Assembly (NCBI RefSeq): GCF_039566955.1
Contig: NZ_CP154796.1
Location: 2,480,001 to 2,544,000 of the forward strand
DNA: 64,000 bases
Origin: Micromonospora sp. DSM 45708
GTDB taxonomy: Bacteria > Actinomycetota > Actinomycetes > Mycobacteriales > Micromonosporaceae
Direction of reading: 5' to 3'
Below are positions 51,552 through 60,873 of the stretch, piece after piece. A model generated the notes under the pieces. The model worked only from the letters and a program-made list of their open reading frames with translations. It did no database searches and was not told the DNA's origin. Position numbers and translations under genes: made by a program. Position 1 is the first letter of the stretch. Each line of letters opens with the position of its first letter.

Positions 51552-54224
51552 ATGCGTGTCGAACGCGACCGGTGGGGCGTACCGCAGTTGTGGGCCGACG
51601 ACGTGGACGCGCTCGCGCGGCTCCAGGGACGCGTCACCGCGTACGACAGGGCCTGGCAGCTCAGCGTCGAACGGTGGCGGGCCGAGGGCCGGCTCGCCGC
51701 CCACGTCGGCGCCGCGGAGCTGCCCTGGGACCGGTTCGCCCGGCGCGCGCGCCTGGACGACACCGCCCGCCGCTGCCACGAACGGCTCGACCCGGCCACC
51801 CGCCGATGGCTCGCGGCGTACGTCGACGGCGTCAACGACGGGCTCGACGAGGGCGCCGCCGCCGCGCCCGAGTTCACCGCCACCGGCAGCGCGCCGGAGC
51901 CGTGGCATCCGTGGACGCCGCTCGGCGTGTTCCTGGTCCAGCACGCGCTGTTCTCCACGTTCCCGAACAAGCTCTGGCACGCGCACGTCGCCCGCACGCT
52001 CGGCCCGGAGGCGGTCGGCCGGTTCGCGGTGGAGGGGCCGGCGTCCGCCGGCAGCAACGCCTGGGCGCTGCCCGCCGACCCGGCCACCGGACGCGGCCCG
52101 CTGATCGCCGGCGACCCGCACCGGCTGCTCGAACTGCCCGGCGTCTACCAGCAGATCCGGCTCGCCTGCCCGGAGTTCGACGCCGTCGGGCTCGCCTTCC
52201 CCGGCGTACCCGGGTTGCCGCACTTCGGTCACACCGGCGGAGTCGCCTGGGCCGTCACCAACGCGATGGCCGACTACCAGGACCTCTACCGCGAACAGCT
52301 CCGCCGCGACGGCGACCGGCTGCTGGCTCGCGACGCCTCCGGCTGGGTGCCGGTCGCGCGGCACGTCGAGGAGATCGAGGTACGCGGCGGGCCCGTCGAA
52401 CGCGTCGAGATCGTCGAGACGCCGCGCGGTCCCGTCGTCGACCACGACCGGGTCACCGGCGAGGCACTCAGCCTGCGCACACCGAGCCGCGTCGAGGCCC
52501 GGCTCGGCGTCGAGGCGCTGCTGCCGCTGCTGCGCGCCCGCCACACCGGCGACGTCGCGGACGCGCTGCGCGCCTGGGTCGAGCCGGTCAACAGCGTGCT
52601 CGCCGCCGACACCGGCGGCACGGTCCGTCGCCTGGTCGCCGGCCTGGTCCCGGTACGCGACGACCGCTGCCGCCGCGAGCCGGTGCCCGGCTGGGAGCCG
52701 CGCCACCACTGGCGCGGCGACTACCTGCCGATGGTGGACGAGACGGTGGCGGCCGGCGGTGCCGGTCGCGCGGCCGGGGCGTCAGACGGCGACGGTGACG
52801 GTCGCGCGGGCGACGGCGTCGCGGTCTGCGCCAACGACCGTCGCCCGGACGTCGCCGCGCACGGTGTCGACTTCGCGCCGCCGCACCGCGCCCGGCGGAT
52901 CCGTGCCCTGCTCGCCGACGGCGTCGAGGCGTCCACCGTGCACACCGACGCCCGCCTCCCGGCGACACCGACGTACCGGCTGCTGCGCCGGCTCGACGCC
53001 GTCGGGCTCGGCGCGCCGGCCCGCGCGCTGTGCGACCGGCTGCTGGCCTGGAACCGCGAGATGGCGGCCGACTCGCCCGACGCCGGGGCGTACGCGGCCT
53101 GGCGCGCCGCGTTCGCCCGCCGGCTGGTCGCCCACCCGTCGCTGCGGGCGTTGCACGAGCCGTCCGGGTACGACGAGTTGTTCACCCCCTGGACCGACCC
53201 GGCGACCCGGATCGGCCTGGCCCTGGACCACCTCGTCGACGGGCCCGGCGTCGACGTGGTGTCGCTCGGGGTCGACGCGCTGGTCGAGGTGGCCGCCGGG
53301 CCGCCGCCGGAGCCGTGGGGCCGCCGGCATCTGCCGCACCCGCTGCACCTGGGCGTGGCCGCCGAGACCTCGGCCGCCGTCGCGGCGATGCGGGAGCGGG
53401 CGGCGCTCGGCGGGGACACCGACTGCGTGCTGGCCACCTCCAGTGTTCCCGGCCTCTCCGCCGCCTGCTGGCGGGGGCCGGTCGCCCGCTACGTCTGGGA
53501 CCTGACCGACCGGGCGGCCAGCCGCTGGATCGTCCCGTTCGGCGCGTCCGGGCGACCCGGCGACCCGCATTTCACCGACCAGTTCCCGCACTGGGCCGCC
53601 GGGACGCTGATCCCGGTGCCCGCCGGCCCTCTTCCGAAGGACGACACCATGACGATTCCCCTGGAGCACGCCCCCGACCTCGGTGAGCTGGCGTTGGCGC
53701 CCGTGCGGCCCGACCGGCACGCCGAGCTGCTGCACGGCTGGGTCACGCTGCCCCGCAACCGGTTCTGGGGCATGGGCGCGCACACGTGCGACGAGGTGCG
53801 CGCGGTCTACGCCTTCCTGGACGGGCTGGACACCCACCACGCGTACCTGATCATGCTGGACGGCGAGCCGGTCGGGCTGTTCCAGACCTACCGGCCGGAG
53901 GCGGACCCGGTGGGGGAGCGCTACCCGGTCCGGCCCGGCGACGTGGGCATGCACCTGCTGCTCAACCCGCCCCGGCGCTACGCGCGCGGCCTCACCTCGG
54001 CCGTCGTCCCGGCGCTGATCCGGTTCCTGCTGCGCGACCCGGCCGCCCGGCGGGTGGTGGTCGAGCCGGACGTGCGTAACGAGGCCGCGCTGCGTCGACT
54101 GCGGACGGAGGGCTTCGCGTTCGCCGACGAGATCGACATGCCGGAGAAGCGCGCCCAGTTGGCGTTCCTCACGCGGGAGCGGTTCGAGTCCGGCGCTCAC
54201 ATTTCCGATAGCCGCGTTCGGTAG
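51552..54224 (+). CDS. Penicillin-acylase-like protein fused to a second DesC-like acyltransferase
   Basis: 890 residues with two enzymes in one frame. Residues 1 to about 690 form an Ntn-hydrolase of the penicillin amidase family. The autocatalytic nucleophile is Ser168 in SAGSNAWAL, followed by IAGDPH. No signal peptide is present, so unlike classical acylases it stays in the cytoplasm. Residues about 700-890 are a GNAT acyltransferase closely resembling DesC (GVWDVGMHLL-like block PGDVGMHLLLNPP, RRVVVEPDVRNEAALRRL). ATG 53649 with GAAGGA upstream could also start the GNAT alone (191 residues). ATG 51552 has AAGGAGG. Penicillin amidase genes (desG) are reported near des clusters that make aryl desferrioxamines. 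Here a role in acyl exchange is inferred. Confidence 0.85.
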   Translation: MRVERDRWGVPQLWADDVDALARLQGRVTAYDRAWQLSVERWRAEGRLAAHVGAAELPWDRFARRARLDDTARRCHERLDPATRRWLAAYVDGVNDGLDEGAAAAPEFTATGSAPEPWHPWTPLGVFLVQHALFSTFPNKLWHAHVARTLGPEAVGRFAVEGPASAGSNAWALPADPATGRGPLIAGDPHRLLELPGVYQQIRLACPEFDAVGLAFPGVPGLPHFGHTGGVAWAVTNAMADYQDLYREQLRRDGDRLLARDASGWVPVARHVEEIEVRGGPVERVEIVETPRGPVVDHDRVTGEALSLRTPSRVEARLGVEALLPLLRARHTGDVADALRAWVEPVNSVLAADTGGTVRRLVAGLVPVRDDRCRREPVPGWEPRHHWRGDYLPMVDETVAAGGAGRAAGASDGDGDGRAGDGVAVCANDRRPDVAAHGVDFAPPHRARRIRALLADGVEASTVHTDARLPATPTYRLLRRLDAVGLGAPARALCDRLLAWNREMAADSPDAGAYAAWRAAFARRLVAHPSLRALHEPSGYDELFTPWTDPATRIGLALDHLVDGPGVDVVSLGVDALVEVAAGPPPEPWGRRHLPHPLHLGVAAETSAAVAAMRERAALGGDTDCVLATSSVPGLSAACWRGPVARYVWDLTDRAASRWIVPFGASGRPGDPHFTDQFPHWAAGTLIPVPAGPLPKDDTMTIPLEHAPDLGELALAPVRPDRHAELLHGWVTLPRNRFWGMGAHTCDEVRAVYAFLDGLDTHHAYLIMLDGEPVGLFQTYRPEADPVGERYPVRPGDVGMHLLLNPPRRYARGLTSAVVPALIRFLLRDPAARRVVVEPDVRNEAALRRLRTEGFAFADEIDMPEKRAQLAFLTRERFESGAHISDSRVR

Positions 54225-54242
54225 GCATTCAGATAGTTAATA

Positions 54243-54268
54243 TCCCCCCAAATCGGACAAGCGGGGGA
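54243..54268 (+). promoter_or_regulatory. Possible hairpin covering the ribosome site of the surface-protein gene
   Basis: TCCCCC at 54243-54248 can pair with GGGGGA at 54263-54268, which is the ribosome site directly before ATG 54269. The stem is short, so this is tentative. Confidence 0.35.
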
Positions 54269-57200
54269 ATGATGATCAAGAGGTTCAGCGGTACGTGGTG
54301 GAGAGCCGCCGCGGTCGTGGCCGTCGCGGCGCTCACCGCGCCGTTCCCGGTGACGGCCGCGTCGGCCGCCCCGGGCCAACCGCCGCCGCAGCAGGCGGTG
54401 CGGGCCGTCGGGCCGGTCAACCCGGTCGCGCCGGCACAGAGCTTCGGGGTGATGACCGAGGGCAACTCCCGGGTGGTCACCAACGAGAACGACGGCACCA
54501 TGGCCGTCGGCGGCGACCTCGCCTTCGGCAACTACCAGCTCGCGAACAACACCGCCGGCTCGTTCGTCGTGCCCGGCGACAGCCGCCCGACCGCGCTCGT
54601 CGTGGGCGGCCGGGTCGACTTCGCCGCCAGTGTGCCCGGCACCCGGCTCCAGGTGCTGTCCCAGGGGTACGCCAAGGTCGGGAACCTCACCGGCACGTTC
54701 GTCCGGGACACCGACAACAACGGCGCCGCGGTCAACACCCGGATCCTGCCGACGAACAACTACGACGCCTTCCCCCGGGTGGAGTTGACCGTCCGGCAGG
54801 CGCCCGCCAACGTCGGCCCCACCTCGCCGGTCAACTTCACCGACGCGTTCGCGTCGTTCCGCTCCACCTCGACCGGGCTGGCCGGCTGCGAGAACAGCGT
54901 GGTGCTCACGAATCCCAACGGCCAGGTGCTGCCCCGGCCGATCCCGCCGGGCAGCAACGCGGTGATCAACCTGACCAGCGGCGTCACCAACGTGTTGAAC
55001 ATCGGCGCCGCCGACCTGAACAACATCGACACGCTCACCTTCCGCGACCAGCCCACCGCGACCACACCGCTGCTGATCAACGTGGACACCACCGGCGTCG
55101 GCAACACGTTCGACTGGACCGCGCCCAACTTCTCCGGCATCGGCGGCCAGCAGGCCCAGTACGTCCTGATCAACTTCCCGACCGCGACCCGGCTCACGCT
55201 CACCGCCGGGGCGCGCACGGTCGAGGGCAGCATCTACGCCCCCAACGCCGACTTCACCGACCTGTCGGCCAGCAACACCGAGGGCAGCGTGATCACCCGA
55301 ACCCTCGACCACGAGGGCGGTGAGATCCACTACTTCCCGTTCAGCACCACGCTCACCTGCAACGGCGGCACGCCGGCCAGCATCGCCGTGGTCAAGTCGT
55401 CGACCACCGCGCTGATCGGCTCCGTCGGGCAGCAGGTGCCGTACTCGTTCCGGGTGGTCAACACCGGCGGCGTCGCACTGACCGGCATCACCGTCACCGA
55501 CACGCAGACGCCGCCGTCGTCGAACGCCGACCTGGGCCCGATCACCTGCCCGGTGACCGCGCTCGACCCGGGCGCGTCCACCACCTGCACGGCGACGTAC
55601 ACGGTCACCCAGGCCGACCTGGACCACGGCGGCGTCTCCGACTCGGCCACCGTGCGGGGCACCCCGGCCGGCGGCGGCACGCCGGTGGTCTCCGACCCCA
55701 GCGGCCTCACCATCCCGGCCGAGGTCCTCACCCCGTCGATCGCGGTGCAGAAGTCCTCCACCACCACGACGATCACGGCCCTCGGCCAGCAGGTGCCGTA
55801 CCGGTTCGTGGTGACGAACACCGGCGGCCTGACCCTGTCGAACGTGAACGTGACGGACGTGCAGACGCCGCCGTCGTCGAACGCGAACCTCGGGCCGACC
55901 ACCTGCCCGACGAGCACCCTCGCGCCCGGTGTGTCGATGATCTGCACGGCCACGTACACGGTGTCACAGGCCGATCTCGACCACGGGTCGGTGTCGAACA
56001 CGGCGACCGCGCACGGCACGCCGTCGGGAACCACGACGCCGATCGACTCGGACCCGTCGACCCTGACGATCGACGTGGCGCCGGTGGATCCGTCGATCAC
56101 GGTGGTGAAGTCCTCCACCACGACGACCATCACGGCCGCCGGCCAGCAGGTGCCGTACCGGTTCGCGGTGACGAACACCGGCGCGTTGACGCTGTCGAAC
56201 GTGAACGTGACGGACGTGCAGACGCCGCCGTCGTCGAACGCGAACCTGGGCCCGATCACCTGCGCGGACACCACGCTCGCGCCGGGCGCGTCGACCACGT
56301 GCGCGGCCACGTACACGGTGTCGCAGGCCGATCTCGACCTCGGTTCGGTGTCGGACACCGCGACCGCGCACGGTACGCCGGCCGGCAGCGCCACGCCTGT
56401 CGACTCGGACCCGTCGACCCTGACGATCGCGGCGACGCCGGAGGCCCCGGCGATCACGGTGGTGAAGTCCTCCACCACGACGACCGTCACGGTCGCCGGC
56501 CAGCAGGTGCCGTACCGGTTCGCGGTGACCAACACCGGTGGCGTCACGCTGTCGGACGTGAACGTGACGGACGTGCAGACGCCGCCGTCGTCGAACGCGG
56601 ACCTGGGCCCGATCACCTGCCCGGTGACGACCCTGGCGCCGGGCACGTCGACCACGTGCACGGCCACGTACACGGTGTCGCAGGCCGATCTCGACCACGG
56701 CTCGCTCAGCGACACCGCGACCGCGCACGGCACCCCGGTCGGCGGTGAGACCCCTATCGACTCGGACCCGTCGACCCTGACCATCCCGGCCGCCGCGGTG
56801 ACCCCCTCGACCAGCGTGGAGAAGACGTCCACCACGACGGTGGTCACCGCGCCCGGACAGCAGGTGCCGTACCGCTTCGTGGTGGTCAACACCGGCGGGC
56901 TCACGCTGTCCAACGTGAACGTGACAGACGTGCAGACGCCGCCGTCGTCGAACGCGAACCTGGGCCCGATCACCTGCGCGGACACCACGCTCGCGCCGGG
57001 CGCGTCGACCACGTGCGCGGCCACGTACACGGTGTCGCAGGCCGATATCGACCACGGCTCGCTCAGCGACACCGCGACCGCGCACGGCACCCCGGCCGGC
57101 AGCGCCACGCCGATCGACTCCGACCCGGCCACGCTCACGGTCCCGGTCGGTGACCCGGAGTCCGGCATCGACGTCGTCAAGTCGTCCCCCACGGTGGCGA

Positions 57201-58447
57201 TCACCGAACCCGGCCAGCAGGTCACCTACACCTACCGGGTGGTCAACACCGGTGGCTTCACGCTGACCAGGGTCACGGTGAACGACACCCTGCTGCCACC
57301 GGCCGATCGCGAGAACCAGACCGTGATCACGTGCGGCCCGGACAACGTGCCGAACGGCACCGTCACGCTGGCGCCGGGTGAATCCGTCGAGTGCCGGGCC
57401 ACGTACACCGTCTCGGTGGAGGACTTCGCCCAGGCGTCGCTGCTCGACACCGCGACCGCGACCGGCACCCCGCCCACCGGCCCGCCGCCGGTCTCCGGGC
57501 CGTCGACGAACGACATCCCGATCCTGCACCCGGGGATCGCGCTCACCAAGAGCGTGACGCCGGAGACGGTGTCCCGTCCGGGTGAGGTGGTCACCTACCG
57601 CTACGTGGTCACCGACACCGGCAACACCACGCTGTCCCACGTCACCATCGACGAGACGGCCTTCTCCGGCAGCGGTCGGCCCTCGGCGACCACCTGCGCC
57701 GACTCCACGCTCGTGCCGGGGCAGAGCACCACCTGCACCGCGACCTACGCGGTCACCGAGGCCGACCTCAGGGCCGGAGAGGTCACGAACACGGCGGTCG
57801 CCGTCGGCACGCCACCCACCGTCCCCGGCCAGGAGCCGCCCGCCCCGGTCCGGTCCGATCCGGCCTCGGCCACGGTGACCGTCACCAGAGGCGCGGCGAT
57901 CACGGTCACGAAGTCCGCCGACCCGACCGAGGTGCACAAGGTCGGCCAGCAGGTGGAGTACCGATTCCAGGTCACCAACACCGGCTCGGTGACCCTGACC
58001 GGGGTGACCGTGACGGACACGCTGGCGCCGCCGGCCGACCCGGCGAACCTCGGGCCGATCACCTGCGGGCCGGACGGGACGCCCAACGGTGAGGTCACCC
58101 TGGCGCCGGGGGAGACGATCACCTGTACGGCGACCTACACCGTCTCCCGGGCGGACGCCGGGGAGCGCTGCATCACCGACACCGCGACCGCGACCGGAAC
58201 GCCGCCGTCCGGCCCGGCGCCCGTCTCACCGGAGGACACGTTCTGCGTCCAGGTGAAGATCAAGCCGGGCCCCGGCCCGCACCCCAAGCCCGGCCCGTGG
58301 CCGTGGCACCACGGCAAGCTGCCGATCACCGGTAGCTCGTTCCTGCTGCCGCTCTCCGTCGTCGGCGGGCTGGTGCTGCTGACCGGCATCACGCTGACGG
58401 TGTGGAGTCGGCGTCGTCGGGCCGCACCGTGGCACGGCGCGGCCTGA
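54269..58447 (+). CDS. Large LPXTG-type cell-surface protein with DUF11-like repeats
   Basis: 1392-residue secreted surface protein. A signal peptide (1 to about 34) is followed by a choice-of-anchor-A domain (about 50-365; GVMTEGNSRVVTNENDG, GSIYAPNADFTDLSASNTEGS). Eight Ig-like DUF11/DUF7507 repeats of about 118 residues follow (about 370-1325). The tail is a Pro/Gly/Lys linker, sorting motif LPITG at 1351-1355, one membrane helix and RRRR, so sortase anchoring is likely. Repeats share VPYRF, VTNTGG, VTDVQTPPSS and TCTATYTV. ATG 54269 or 54272 can start. The role is probably adhesion or wall structure. No sortase gene is in the window. Confidence 0.9.
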   Translation: MMIKRFSGTWWRAAAVVAVAALTAPFPVTAASAAPGQPPPQQAVRAVGPVNPVAPAQSFGVMTEGNSRVVTNENDGTMAVGGDLAFGNYQLANNTAGSFVVPGDSRPTALVVGGRVDFAASVPGTRLQVLSQGYAKVGNLTGTFVRDTDNNGAAVNTRILPTNNYDAFPRVELTVRQAPANVGPTSPVNFTDAFASFRSTSTGLAGCENSVVLTNPNGQVLPRPIPPGSNAVINLTSGVTNVLNIGAADLNNIDTLTFRDQPTATTPLLINVDTTGVGNTFDWTAPNFSGIGGQQAQYVLINFPTATRLTLTAGARTVEGSIYAPNADFTDLSASNTEGSVITRTLDHEGGEIHYFPFSTTLTCNGGTPASIAVVKSSTTALIGSVGQQVPYSFRVVNTGGVALTGITVTDTQTPPSSNADLGPITCPVTALDPGASTTCTATYTVTQADLDHGGVSDSATVRGTPAGGGTPVVSDPSGLTIPAEVLTPSIAVQKSSTTTTITALGQQVPYRFVVTNTGGLTLSNVNVTDVQTPPSSNANLGPTTCPTSTLAPGVSMICTATYTVSQADLDHGSVSNTATAHGTPSGTTTPIDSDPSTLTIDVAPVDPSITVVKSSTTTTITAAGQQVPYRFAVTNTGALTLSNVNVTDVQTPPSSNANLGPITCADTTLAPGASTTCAATYTVSQADLDLGSVSDTATAHGTPAGSATPVDSDPSTLTIAATPEAPAITVVKSSTTTTVTVAGQQVPYRFAVTNTGGVTLSDVNVTDVQTPPSSNADLGPITCPVTTLAPGTSTTCTATYTVSQADLDHGSLSDTATAHGTPVGGETPIDSDPSTLTIPAAAVTPSTSVEKTSTTTVVTAPGQQVPYRFVVVNTGGLTLSNVNVTDVQTPPSSNANLGPITCADTTLAPGASTTCAATYTVSQADIDHGSLSDTATAHGTPAGSATPIDSDPATLTVPVGDPESGIDVVKSSPTVAITEPGQQVTYTYRVVNTGGFTLTRVTVNDTLLPPADRENQTVITCGPDNVPNGTVTLAPGESVECRATYTVSVEDFAQASLLDTATATGTPPTGPPPVSGPSTNDIPILHPGIALTKSVTPETVSRPGEVVTYRYVVTDTGNTTLSHVTIDETAFSGSGRPSATTCADSTLVPGQSTTCTATYAVTEADLRAGEVTNTAVAVGTPPTVPGQEPPAPVRSDPASATVTVTRGAAITVTKSADPTEVHKVGQQVEYRFQVTNTGSVTLTGVTVTDTLAPPADPANLGPITCGPDGTPNGEVTLAPGETITCTATYTVSRADAGERCITDTATATGTPPSGPAPVSPEDTFCVQVKIKPGPGPHPKPGPWPWHHGKLPITGSSFLLPLSVVGGLVLLTGITLTVWSRRRRAAPWHGAA
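55379..58250 (+). repeat. Eight about-355-bp repeats encoding DUF11-like domains
   Basis: Units begin near 55379, 55737, 56092, 56449, 56806, 57163, 57532 and 57895, each with a variant of ITVVKSS. Units 2-5 are very similar in DNA, including identical stretches such as GACGTGCAGACGCCGCCGTC, which suggests recent duplication or conversion. Units 6-8 are more diverged. Confidence 0.85.
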
Positions 58448-58531
58448 TCGACCCGTTCCCGATGGGTGGCGGTGCCGGGCGTGCCCGGCACCGCCACCAC
58501 GGCGTTGGGCGCAGGCCGGCCGGTGGCGCGG

Positions 58532-59497
58532 TCAGACCTCGGTGAGCCGGACCGCGTCGGCGATGACCAGGCCGGCGGCGGAGCTCCACCGGCTGACCGC
58601 CACCCGGTCGGCGTCGCCGGCCGCCAGCGTGAACGTGCCGAGGTTGCGCCACTGCCCGCCGGTCGCCCGCTGGTCGACGTAGACGGTCCGGTTGCCGGTG
58701 GTGGTGGCCACGACGTACGGCGTCGAGGCGTTGTAGCCCGAGTTCGCCGGCCACCACGCCTCGACCCGGTAGTTGCCGGTGCGCGGGATGTTGAACCTGT
58801 ACCAGGCGGCGTCACTCGCGGCGACCGGGTCGGCGTAGCGGTAGTCGGCGCCGTAGCGCTGCCCGGAGAACGACGAGACGCCCCAGTTGCCGCTGGCGGA
58901 GAACCGGCCGGCGGTCGCGTTGTCCACGACCGAGGACCAGCCGCCGCCACCGCCGGACATCTTCGCCGCGACGTCGGCCCGCATCGTGTTCAGGTCGATG
59001 AAGGACGGGTCGATCTTGCCGGTGGTGCTGGTCTCCCGGTGCCCACGGGCATAGCTGGAGTCTCTGCCGAGCCGGGTGAGCACGGCGGCGGTGGCGGCGA
59101 TGCTGGCGGTGTACTGCGCGGTGGTCATCCGCTGGTCCACACCGTTGTAGTCGATCTCCCAGCCGATCATCAACGTGTTGCCGTCGCCGGCCGGGATCGG
59201 CCCGCTGCCGCCGCTGACGCCGGCGTGGTTGCACCGGCCGGCGGAGATCACGTGGAACACGCCGTGGTAGTCGACGAGCGCCTGGCAGAGCGGGCCGGCC
59301 AGGTCGGGGCGACCGTTGATGCAGATGTTGAGCGCCGGGTGCGGGTTGGTGGCGCTGGAGGTGGCCGCGGTGTGGTGCCAGAGCACGCCGATCGGGTCGA
59401 ACGAGCCGGGGCGGGCCCGGTTGAGCCAGTCACCCTCCACGACGACCTGCACGCCGGCGGCCCGCAGCACGTCCACCAGCCAGGGAATGGTGGCCAT
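58532..59497 (-). CDS. PGRP-type N-acetylmuramoyl-L-alanine amidase with C-terminal golvesin-like domain
   Basis: 321-residue amidase-like protein. The N-terminal amidase_2/PGRP domain (about 25-185) has GVLWHHTAA with a candidate zinc His, FHVISAGRCNHAG, and ARGHRETS with a second His. The C-terminus (about 195-321) is a galactose-binding-like/golvesin-type domain (WYRFNIPRTGNYRVEAWWP). Such enzymes cut the peptide from peptidoglycan glycan or bind it. The protein has no signal peptide, but ATG 59497 overlaps the stop of a 50-codon ORF that is a signal peptide, so a frameshift or coupled export is possible. Confidence 0.85.
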   Translation of the reverse strand: MATIPWLVDVLRAAGVQVVVEGDWLNRARPGSFDPIGVLWHHTAATSSATNPHPALNICINGRPDLAGPLCQALVDYHGVFHVISAGRCNHAGVSGGSGPIPAGDGNTLMIGWEIDYNGVDQRMTTAQYTASIAATAAVLTRLGRDSSYARGHRETSTTGKIDPSFIDLNTMRADVAAKMSGGGGGWSSVVDNATAGRFSASGNWGVSSFSGQRYGADYRYADPVAASDAAWYRFNIPRTGNYRVEAWWPANSGYNASTPYVVATTTGNRTVYVDQRATGGQWRNLGTFTLAAGDADRVAVSRWSSAAGLVIADAVRLTEV

Positions 59498-59649
59498 CAC
59501 CGCTCCTGGAGCAGATCGGCCAGGCACTCCGCCTTCGGTGCGGCGACGGCCGCGCCGGGACGGGCGACCACGGTCAGCGCGGCGGCCACCAGGGCCGGGA
59601 TGCCGAGCAGACCTCGGCGCCGCAGACGGACGGATCGGGACGTGGGCAT
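59497..59649 (-). CDS. 50-residue signal-peptide-like ORF overlapping the amidase start
   Basis: MPTSRSVRLRRRGLLGIPAL starts the product: an Arg-rich n-region, a hydrophobic core and an AVAAPK cleavage region, then only about 15 residues ending LADLLQER. ATG 59649 has GAAGGAGC upstream. The TGA overlaps the amidase ATG (TGATG). It is either a tiny secreted peptide or the detached signal peptide of the amidase after a frameshift. Confidence 0.65.
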   Translation of the reverse strand: MPTSRSVRLRRRGLLGIPALVAAALTVVARPGAAVAAPKAECLADLLQER

Positions 59650-59813
59650 GGCGCTCCTTCGGCGACGGTGCTCGGCATCCAATCGATCGACGGATGTGAG
59701 TGCGGGCACGCTATCCCGACGCCGGCCGTTCTGTCGATACCCTTCAACCCCAGTCTTTTGGCTGAAAGGAATTGCCATCCACGGAGCCTCGGTGACCTGC
59801 GGTCGAACGGCAA

Positions 59814-59847
59814 CGAGCCGGTCCCGCCGCTCGGCGGGACCGGCTCG
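59814..59847 (-). terminator. Terminator hairpin downstream of the SGNH lipase gene
   Basis: A perfect 15-bp stem (59814-59828 with 59833-59847) and a 4-base loop, 15 bases after the lipase stop on the minus strand. Confidence 0.8.
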
Positions 59848-59862
59848 CCCGGGTGGATCGGC

Positions 59863-60753
59863 TCAGTTCAGGTGGGCCAGCAGCGCGGTGGCCATGCCCT
59901 GCTCGCCCCGGGCGTTCGGGTGGAACGGCGCGGCCGAGTTCTGCGGCACCAGACCCTCGACCCAGCGGGTGCCACTGCTCTTGCACGCGTCCTTGCCGAT
60001 CGACGGCGTGTAGACGTCGGCGTAGCTCGCGCCGTTGGCCGCCGCGGTGTCGGCCAGCATGGTGTTCAGCGCCTTCTCGACACCGCGCAGGTACGGCACG
60101 TCCTGGTAGGCGATCGGCACCACCGGCCAGCAGCCGTACCCGCTGTCCGGCAGGATCGCCGGGTAGCCGAGCACCACGACCCGGGCGTTCGGCGCGGCCT
60201 GCCGCACCGAGCGCAGCACCGCTGTCACCTTCGGCACGGTGGCCGCGATCCGGGCCCGGAGCTGGTCGGTGCCGCCGGCGGTGAACCGGTCCTTGCACGG
60301 CGAGCCGAGCGGGCTGCTGACGCTCGCCTCCGCGCAGTCGCTGATGATCCCCGAGAACCCGATGTCGTTGCCCCCGATCTGCACCGTCACCAGCGCCGTG
60401 GTCGAGGTGACGGCGTTGAGCTGCGGCGGCACGTTGATGCCGAGCTGGCCGTCGCCGCCGTACAGGATGTCGTCGGTGGTGGCGCCGGAGCAGCTCACGT
60501 CCGCGAACGACGACGACCCGGCGGACGCGGCGACCAGCGTCGGGTAGTTGCGGTTGGACCGCAGGCAGTTCAGGTCGACCTGGGTGGGGATCAGCGGTCC
60601 GGCGGTGTACGAGTCGCCGAGCGCCACGTAGCGCCCGGCGGGCACGGCGGCGTTGGCGGGCGCGGTGACGGCGAGCAGCACGCCGGCGGTGGCCGCGGCG
60701 AGCGCGGCCAGTCGTGCGGCCGTACGCCTCAGCGGCAGATGGGGACGGTTCAT
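59863..60753 (-). CDS. Secreted SGNH/GDSL-family lipase or esterase
   Basis: 296-residue secreted hydrolase close to Streptomyces SGNH lipases and SEST-type esterases. A signal peptide ends near residue 36 (ANAA). Block I is ALGDSYTAG with the nucleophile Ser, block III is IGGND with the oxyanion Asn, and block V is APFHPNARG with the catalytic His. Several Cys (SCSGAT, SDCAEA, GSPCKDR, GYGCWP) suggest three disulfides. ATG 60753 has GGGAGGG upstream. A promoter TTGACG-17-CAGACT lies at 60824-60796. Confidence 0.93.
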   Translation of the reverse strand: MNRPHLPLRRTAARLAALAAATAGVLLAVTAPANAAVPAGRYVALGDSYTAGPLIPTQVDLNCLRSNRNYPTLVAASAGSSSFADVSCSGATTDDILYGGDGQLGINVPPQLNAVTSTTALVTVQIGGNDIGFSGIISDCAEASVSSPLGSPCKDRFTAGGTDQLRARIAATVPKVTAVLRSVRQAAPNARVVVLGYPAILPDSGYGCWPVVPIAYQDVPYLRGVEKALNTMLADTAAANGASYADVYTPSIGKDACKSSGTRWVEGLVPQNSAAPFHPNARGEQGMATALLAHLN

Positions 60754-60795
60754 GGCGCCCTCCCGGGAGCGGGATCGGGGGTGGTGGTGGTCGGG

Positions 60796-60824
60796 AGTCT
60801 GCCGATGCCGGTGATGTCCGTCAA
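60796..60824 (-). promoter_or_regulatory. Promoter of the SGNH lipase gene
   Basis: On the minus strand TTGACG (60824-60819), a 17-bp spacer and CAGACT (60801-60796) form a good sigma-70/HrdB-type promoter about 43 bp upstream of the start. Confidence 0.6.
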
Positions 60825-60873
60825 TATGTGACGTGCTCATTAAGGGGTGGTCGGGGGTGTGGGCCGCGTGGGC

